Below are positions 58,966 to 64,000 of a stretch of DNA of 64,000 nt, piece by piece. Every line of letters begins with the position of its first letter. Positions within the stretch are counted from its first letter, which is position 1. The position numbers and the translations under genes were made by a program. The notes beneath the pieces are model-generated. The model ran no database searches and was not told the DNA's origin. It saw nothing but the letters and a program-made list of their open reading frames with translations. Origin of the DNA: Parus major (Eukaryota; Chordata; Aves; Passeriformes; Paridae); assembly GCF_001522545.3 (NCBI RefSeq), contig NC_031783.1:3067562-3131561 (forward strand), read 5' to 3'.

Positions 58966-59101
58966 TGTGGACCTGATTTTCCGAGTCTGAGAGAGTTTTT
59001 CAGCCTGTCAGTGTCTGATCTGAAGAGGGAAAGCCTCTTGGGAAGAGATCAGACACTGATAGGGTGAAAAACTCTCTCAGACTCACAAAATCAGGTCCAC
59101 A
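58966..59101. repeat. Near-perfect 56-bp inverted repeat (long hairpin)
   Basis: The left arm 58966-59021 (TGTGGACCTGATTTT...GTGTCTGATCT) and the right arm 59046-59101 are reverse complements at 52 of 56 positions; the four mismatches are two adjacent ones and two single ones. The 24-base loop itself holds a 6-bp stem (AAGAGG/CCTCTT, 59023-59028 and 59034-59039). It lies about 280 bases beyond the stop of the candidate tail exon of the IL20RB-like gene, so it could be in its 3' UTR. Pairing stops abruptly outside the arms. Confidence 0.95.
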
Positions 59102-59381
59102 CTCTGCCTTGGGAGCACCAATGAGGCTGAAAAAGGGAGCTTGGGTCACCCTGTGCCCGCTCCTGGGCAAGGACAGGAACTGGCAGCTGTCACCTTTACT
59201 TGCTTCTGGTGCTACAAAGAGGCTCTTTGTGTTCTGGGGTGCTCTAAAGTGCTTTTTGAATCCACAGCTGGAGAACTTCTTCTGAGGGCGTCACAACCAC
59301 CATCAGGTCACATCGCTCAGCCTCTTCACTGCCCTGCAGGATCAGATGGGTGGGGGGCTCGGATTCTTTCTGAAAAACAAA

Positions 59382-59603
59382 TCAAACACCCTCAGGCTGC
59401 TGAGTTAGTCTGCTTGTCCTCTTCCTCACAAAGTGTTCCTCCTTCCTGCCACAGCTGCCCATATACCCACAGCCACAGGAGTGCTGACCTGCATTCTCAC
59501 TTGAACTGGACATTGAAACGTATTCCTGAGGAGCTTTTGATTGATTTCTCCTTAGCAAGTTGCTGAGAAGCTCAGAGAGGGTAGCAGGGGACATGGAGCA
59601 GTG
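59382..59603 (-). CDS. Candidate C-terminal cytoplasmic exon of the IL20RB-like gene
   Basis: After the phase-0 donor at 59892 the next plausible acceptor is GTGCCCCTGTCAG, 289 bases downstream. It opens a frame of 73 codons and a stop: HCSMSPATLSELLSNLLRRN, QSKAPQEYVSMSSSSENAG, then a Cys/Gly- and Lys/Arg-rich end. Human IL20RB has a shorter tail (about 36 residues) that includes MSPEELL. The MSP...ELL in this frame is suggestive but too short to prove homology. A second possible acceptor near 59830 would give only a short peptide with a weak pyrimidine tract. The true tail exon could also lie further left. Treat this as a hypothesis. Confidence 0.35.
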   Translation of the reverse strand, partial: HCSMSPATLSELLSNLLRRNQSKAPQEYVSMSSSSENAGQHSCGCGYMGSCGRKEEHFVRKRTSRLTQQPEGV

Positions 59604-59892
59604 CTGACAGGGGCACAGCTGTTTGGTTCAGGGAGCAGCTGCTCGGGCAGGGTCAGGCCCTGCCTCCCAAACCATTTCCCCAGAAGCACCAGGAGCATCT
59701 TCCCTGTCCAGGGCTCAGGGCCAAAGGCAGTGACAGCTGTGCAGCCAGTTCAGGGCTGCTGGTCCCTGCAGATCAGCTCCTCACACCAAAATGGGCAAGG
59801 CTTCCTGGGAATCTGCTTCTTCCGCCTGCCCCATGCTCCTGTGAGTTCCCAGCACGCTAAAAAACCAATAAAGCACAGTAAAAAAAAGTTAC

Positions 59893-60038
59893 CAGTGTGT
59901 CTGGCAGGACAGCAGCAGGGCAGCAGACATATTGGAAGACTTTACTTATTTTCCAGGTAAGGAGAGGCAGGGTCAAAGCTGCCAGAGCAAAGCCAGCAGA
60001 GGAGATGAGGGCAGTAACCAGCCACATGGATGTGTCAC
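59893..60038 (-). CDS. IL20RB: IL20RB-like receptor exon: transmembrane segment and juxtamembrane region
   Basis: This 146-nt exon has acceptor TCTGTCATTTCCAG and donor GTAACT. The split glycine joins exon 5 in frame and the exon ends in phase 0. It encodes a short stalk, DTSM, a membrane helix of about 22 residues (WLVTALISSAGFALAALTLP), LLTWKISKVFQY, and VCCPAAVLPDTL. The juxtamembrane VFQYxCCPxxVLPDTL matches human LLQYSCCPVVVLPDTL nearly residue for residue and is the strongest evidence for IL20RB identity. The two adjacent cysteines may be acylated (inference). IL20RB has only a short tail, and signalling goes mainly through the alpha partner and JAK/STAT3 (family knowledge). Confidence 0.9.
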
Positions 60039-60059
60039 CTGGAAATGACAGAAACAGCA

Positions 60060-60612
60060 AAACTTCTCAGAGACACTGCAGGGACCAAGTGTTAGTGTTC
60101 AGGAACACACATAATCACAGAATGATTATATGAAGGTGCTTTATTGAAGGGCTCTGGGTGTCAGGGGTACACAGACCCAAATCTGACCCGATTTGGTTTT
60201 GAGTTGAACGTATTTTATATTCTATTGTTATGCAACTTACATATTAATTATTAAAATTACATTGTTCTATTGTAAGCATTGTTTTTACCCAAGCATGGAT
60301 TTCTCGTGATCCCCCCTAGCCCCCAACATTGTTCCTCATGTTCTTTAAACAATAATTATATCTAATCACATCTAACAATTGTATCATTTTTCATATACTG
60401 ACTACACAGGTGCAGTTTGACCTGGTCTTTAGCAAGCACAAGGCCTAACATATCTCAGGGCCTACTTTTCCCAGGGCTTTCCAAACCTAACTTTCTTTCT
60501 AAATCCCCAAATTTTCTAAGATTTTAAGACTTTTTACTATCACAAGCACAAACTTCTCAGAGACACTGCAGGGACCAAACAGAAACTTCTCAGAGACCCT
60601 GCAGGGCCCAAG
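60060..60612. repeat. 33-bp tandem repeat (three units) split by the solo LTR
   Basis: Copies of AACTTCTCAGAGACACTGCA followed by GGGACCAAGCACA-type ends start at 60061, 60551 and 60584. Taking out the LTR and one CAAG duplication leaves three head-to-tail 33-bp units: the first two differ only in the last few bases and the third has a few substitutions. The LTR therefore landed inside unit 1 after the array had formed. Confidence 0.85.
60090..60542 (-). mobile_element. Solo LTR of an endogenous retrovirus (453 bp, 4-bp target duplication)
   Basis: The element begins TGTTAGTGTTC and ends ACTATCA on the plus strand, giving TG...CA termini, and is flanked by CAAG on both sides (60086-60089 and 60543-60546). 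Read on the minus strand it has a TATA-like TATAAAATA and a polyadenylation signal AATAAA at about 60143-60148, in LTR order. No internal retroviral sequence is present, so it is a solo LTR left by recombination. It lies in a 772-bp intron of the IL20RB-like gene, in the same orientation, and could in principle supply a promoter or poly(A) site. Confidence 0.8.
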
Positions 60613-60810
60613 CACTCACTGCATTCAGCCTGAGCCCTGTGTGGCTGCTCTTCCACCCACCCTGGGGAGATCCCTCCCCAGCAAACTCCAGTGTGGGGGA
60701 CTGCTCTCCTGACTCCTGTTTTACCTCTCCCAAACTCAGGAGGTTCAGGGTGGAAACAAGAGGAAGAGCTTTGGGCATGGAGGAGGAGGAGGAGGAAGGC
60801 TGGCTCTTAC

Positions 60811-60961
60811 CCTGTGCCCTCACACACTGTGTGGGGCTGAAGCTGCTGCTCCTGTTGATGGCCTCGACGTGTGTCTGAGCCTTCACACAGTACTCAGCTC
60901 CTGCCTCCATGGTGTCCAGGTGAACCACGGAGCTCACCACCTTCACCACCTTCTGCTGCAC
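60811..60961 (-). CDS. IL20RB: IL20RB-like receptor exon: end of second fibronectin-type domain
   Basis: The exon is 151 nt, with acceptor GGGGCTGTGGCAG and donor GTAAGA, entering in phase 0 and leaving in phase 1. It encodes VQQKVVKVVSSVVHLDTMEA, GAEYCVKAQTHVEAINRSSS and FSPTQCVRAQ. Human IL20RB has HLETMEPGAAYCVKAQTFVKAIGRYSAFSQ... at this point, a very close match. The two cysteines (EYCVKAQ and TQCVRAQ) are the conserved class II receptor disulfide pair of domain 2. NRS is a potential N-glycosylation site. Class II receptors usually have the same exon phases, which supports a functional gene rather than a processed copy. No stop or frameshift is seen. Confidence 0.88.
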
Positions 60962-61071
60962 CTGCCACAGCCCCAGAGCAGAAAGCATCAGGGCCCAGGG
61001 CAAGGAGCTAACATCAAACAGCAGCCCTGCTACCGATGCCTTAAAGAATCTGGGAATGAAACCACACACAC

Positions 61072-61658
61072 TGTGGAGATACCATCAGTACAGGAGGCAA
61101 TCTATGGAGGTTGATCTTTATTGGAGGCCTCCAGGGGCAGATATGGAAGGTGTCCACACAAGCCCACCCCCACAGGCTGATTCACAAGTTTAGTAAACCA
61201 GCACAATTGACAAAAAGCACCAGTTAGGAGCACAAGTGGTGAGGCAACTCCCCCCCACCCAAGTTTAGGGCCTTCTAAGTCCTCCCCCCTCAGTTGGAAC
61301 TGAAGTTTGTTGGTGAAAATGTGTCTCTAAGAGCTGGATTTTGGCCTTGGTTCCCAGCCAAGGTAGGGTAGGGGCTTTGGAATATGTTTTGCCTTTCTGC
61401 CTATCAGAGCTGGGAAAAGGACTGAGAAAACTAGCTAGGAATGCAAAAATGGGCTACAGAGCTCCAAAAATGTGTGTAAAGAATACAGAAAGTATAGAAA
61501 ACAGAAAATGCAAAAAAATGATTTGGCATCACCATGTTGCTTGTCCAGCGAGAAAAGAAGGGAGCAGCAGGGGATGTCTGAGGCCTGTGTGAGCAGAAGA
61601 AAAGAAGGATGAAAGCAGCAGAAAACAAGAAAGCACAGTGGAGTGCAGAATGAGCCCA
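61072..61658 (-). mobile_element. LTR-like element (boundaries tentative)
   Basis: On the minus strand this segment has a C/T-rich 5' part, a purine/G-rich stretch (GAGGGGGGAGGAC and GGGTGGGGGGGAG) and AATAAAGATCAACCTCCATA as a poly(A) signal about 50 bases before TCTCCACA, an organisation typical of avian ERV LTRs. A possible 5-bp target duplication (CACAC at 61067-61071 and 61659-61663) would give TG...CA ends, but it is low-complexity and may be chance. A phrase near 61569 (GGATGTCTGAGG) recurs near 61764, so the element may extend further right. It is in an intron of the IL20RB-like gene. Confidence 0.5.
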
Positions 61659-62719
61659 CACACTTCTGGAAGGGGATGGAAGGAGGAAGGTGTAAGCCAG
61701 AGACTCTTGATGATGGTGCTGGGCCACAACACTAGACCAGAACCTGCTGCCCTGCTAGGAGGGGGATGTCTGAGGTCTCATCTGAGGTTTTTCTTGGTGT
61801 GATGGATGCCAAAATCATCCCCATACAGTGCTGGGGGTGAAAAAGCTGTGCCAGAGGGCTCAGAGAGGGGATGGACTGGGCTAGGGAGGGCTGAGTGAAT
61901 TTGGTGTGTGTTTAACATGCTCCAGCAAAGCAAATCCAGGACAGGATTTTATTGCCAGAAAGAGGTCTGCATTGATGGCTAGAAAAATGAATTTTCTGTT
62001 TCCAGTGTCCCCAGCCATGAGAGGATGGGTAACAGCTCCCCAGCTGCTCCTCCTCCTGTGCTGCAGATGCAAACCTGTTCTCACAGAGGGCCTGATCAGC
62101 CTCCAGCTCCACACACATATGGAAACTCCAACAAGCCAGGAGGGCTCTCCTGGCAGGGCAAGTCCTTCCCACCATCAAAATAGCCTTCTCCACAGAAACA
62201 TGATGTGGAGGGACATCCATTTGAAAAGATTTCAAGGACAAAATTAGGTCTATGATTGTCTGCTCTTGCAAAAACATCAAATGAGACACGTGAAATGTAA
62301 AAATAGTAAGAGTCCCAGCATAGAGCTTGTATTGACCAGCAAAACTAATGGTTGCAACAGTCCAATTGGTAGAAAGTATTCTGAAATTTGGGATTAATGT
62401 TGAGGTCATTAAGATCACATACTGAAGAAGATTTAATATTTTATTAATAAAACACAATCAGATACAGACTTACTGATTGGTTTTAAGGTGTCAGCCCATG
62501 GACAAGGCTGAGCTCATTTAGCTGGATTTTACAGTGGGAAGTCCTGCTACTGGTGGCTCCTTCTAAAGACTTTTGTATGAGTAAATTGCTAATTGAGAAT
62601 GTCAGGAAGTCATGGTGGGGACTCACATATTAGCAGAGGTGATCAGGAATTGAAATGAAAACTGATACCTGCTAGTGGTACTAAAAACCCACTTCACAAT
62701 AGTAAAGATGACAGACAGC

Positions 62720-62800
62720 TGTGAAGAACAGCAGGAGGATCTGGGAATAAAGCAACAAATGCAATTCAACACAGATAAATGTGGAATTGTGCCCATGAGA
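62720..62800 (+). mobile_element. Possible CR1-derived fragment
   Basis: The plus frame reads QEDLGIKQQMQFNTDKCGIV, which resembles the CR1 polyprotein segment (W)QMQFNxDKCKVM downstream of the reverse transcriptase core. Similarity is short and the frame soon degenerates. It is in an intron of the IL20RB-like gene, in antisense. Confidence 0.45.
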
Positions 62801-63651
62801 ATTTTTCTCCTACATTTTCACAGCATCCTCCATCAGAAACAGGAACCTGGGGTTCAGGTTCCATGGGACTGTCAGCACTGTGGCAGCCACATTAACAATT
62901 GCTGGAGAGACGAGGGAGTGGGAAGACTTGTTTTGTTTTATGGTGCTAGCACAGAGTGTTCCTGCACCTCGGACTCTGCAGGTGTTTCCCTGCCCACCCT
63001 GGAAAGGACAACCTGAAGAACCCTGTGAGGGCTTCCACAGGGAGCAGCTAAGTAGCCTGGGAGTCCTTGGCCTGGAGAAGGATACAGAATATGAAACTAA
63101 TAGTAGGGAAAGTGAATGGGGAATAATTGTTCTCTCTCATCCCCAAACCAAGGCTGAGACTGCACAACAGTTAAGATGCAGAATTCCTCATTGCAGGAAG
63201 TTGAGAAGAGAACAAACTAGAAGTTTACATAGATTGAATGCCAGAACAGATAAATCAATAGAATAAAAATCCATCAAGGACTACTAATGCTGGAATTTCT
63301 GACTCAGAAAACTGAGAAAAATTCGTCAGTACCTCAGTGTGACACCTTAATCATGGTCTGAGTAGACCAGATGATGTTCAGAGGGAGAAGACAGCTTTAA
63401 CAAACACCTTTAACTCCTGATTTCTGGTTCCTAGCTCTAGTTGAGGTATGTGAGGGGATTGCTTTTCCCAGAGATGGAAATGTGGAAAGAACAAACAAGC
63501 TTTTCCATGAGGTGAGGTGGCACAAACCCACTCCAGGCAGGTCCTTCAGCCCCACAGCAGGAGCTGGGACTGGCAGACAGGCTCTGGGCAATGTCTGTGT
63601 GCATCCCTCGGGGCACTCTGTTATTGCCTAAGATCTGAGGGTAACACTCAC

Positions 63652-63776
63652 CCTGCTCTCCTGGCCCCTCTTCCAGTAGAGCAGCCGGAACTGGAAGGAG
63701 GGTCCCATGTCTGCCAGCTCCACCAGTAAATGGTGCCCCTCTGCCACGACCCTCAGCAGGGGTGGGGTCAGGGAAG
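63652..63776 (-). CDS. IL20RB: IL20RB-like receptor exon: start of second fibronectin-type domain
   Basis: This exon of a class II cytokine receptor encodes SLTPPLLRVVAEGHHLLVEL then ADMGPSFQFRLLYWKRGQES R. It is bounded by acceptor CTGTGTTGGCAG and donor GTGAGT, enters with two bases and leaves in phase 0. The pattern H-L-(V)-(I/V)-E-L-x-D-(L/M)-G-P-x-F-x-F-x-x-x-Y-W-(R/K)-R matches human IL20RB over the same exon as I recall it, and fits that paralogue better than IL10RB, IL22RA or IFN receptors. In IL20RB this begins the second extracellular FNIII domain; the partner subunits are IL20RA or IL22RA1, and the ligands are IL-19, IL-20 and IL-24. Earlier exons (signal peptide and D1) lie beyond base 64000, so the gene is partial here. 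Confidence 0.85.
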
Positions 63777-64000
63777 CTGCCAACACAGAAAGCACCATTA
63801 TCACCCAGAGACAGCCCTGAAATCCCCCCTTTTGCCCAGACAGGAGAGGAGGAGAGGCTGCCACCACCAGTGGAACACCATTAATCTACAAGAACAGCCG
63901 GCTGCTTCAGTGGGGCAGAAACCTCTCTGCTCTCCCTCCCTGTGAGTCCAGGAGCAGGAGCAGACTTCCAGCCCGAGAAGGACCATGACTGCTATTGCAA
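63777..64000. other. Partial upstream intron of the IL20RB-like gene
   Basis: Only the acceptor side of the intron is present. No part of the first extracellular domain is seen before the window ends. Confidence 0.7.

Larger units (their letters stand above)
48395..59381. other. Intergenic region between GSG1L and the IL20RB-like gene
   Basis: About 11 kb with no supported gene. It contains the CATCTTTTTT tract at 51400, the SINE at 56908-57054 and the hairpin at 58966-59101. Part of the left end may be upstream regulatory sequence of GSG1L, and part of the right end may be the 3' UTR of the receptor gene. Stretches near 55340-55620 are AT-rich, unique-looking and free of repeat hallmarks. 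Confidence 0.7.
60962..63651. other. Intron of the IL20RB-like gene between the two domain-2 exons
   Basis: About 2.7 kb containing the LTR-like element at 61072-61658 and a possible CR1 fragment at 62720-62800. The phase-0 junction across this intron keeps the receptor frame, and no exon is apparent within it. Confidence 0.75.

Noticed and set aside
59761..59845. Alternative receptor tail reading KKQIPRKPCPFWCEELICRD
   Set aside because: It shows a loose P-K-C-EE-C resemblance to the human IL20RB tail, but its frame is incompatible with the phase-0 donor at 59892 and the acceptor side is not pyrimidine-rich.

Overview
This window is nuclear DNA from a bird, most likely a songbird (passerine). 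The evidence is intron-rich genes with GT/AG junctions, short 3' ends of CR1 retroposons, and one tRNA-Ile-headed SINE with a CR1 tail, an element type I know from zebra finch. There are no bacterial features: no operons and no long uninterrupted reading frames. Almost all reading frames longer than 60 codons are chance frames in introns or intergenic DNA. Three runs of N (3628-3937, 10605-10844, 48293-48332) all lie inside tandem repeats.

Two protein-coding genes can be supported, both on the minus strand and both cut by a window edge. The first is GSG1L, the claudin-fold auxiliary subunit of AMPA-type glutamate receptors. Five coding exons run right to left: exon 1 at 47359-47659, then 31531-31578, 16694-16846, 12564-12675 and 7350-7517. 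Their phases match at every junction and give about 260 residues. The short cytoplasmic C-terminal exon is not visible and probably lies left of base 1. Exon 1 sits between two CpG-rich blocks (about 46925-47330 and 47800-48230), and an ATT/TTA microsatellite lies just upstream.

The second gene, at the right end, is a class II cytokine receptor that most closely resembles IL20RB (interleukin-20 receptor beta). Three exons are secure: 63652-63776, 60811-60961 and 59893-60038. A fourth, a possible tail exon at 59382-59603, is tentative. The signal peptide and first extracellular domain lie beyond base 64000.

The rest is intronic and intergenic DNA. Its main contents are: a 22-bp minisatellite with a 64-bp higher-order period in GSG1L intron 4; a 21-bp G-rich minisatellite in intron 2; a polypurine GGGA/GGAA tract in intron 5; CR1 fragments; a solo LTR with 4-bp target duplications inserted into a 33-bp tandem repeat in the receptor gene; a second LTR-like element in the next intron; and a near-perfect 56-bp inverted repeat (hairpin) at 58966-59101, just beyond the candidate tail exon of the receptor gene.

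The two genes are not known to work together. One acts at excitatory synapses, the other in epithelial or immune cytokine signalling. Their adjacency is itself notable, because in human they lie on different chromosomes.
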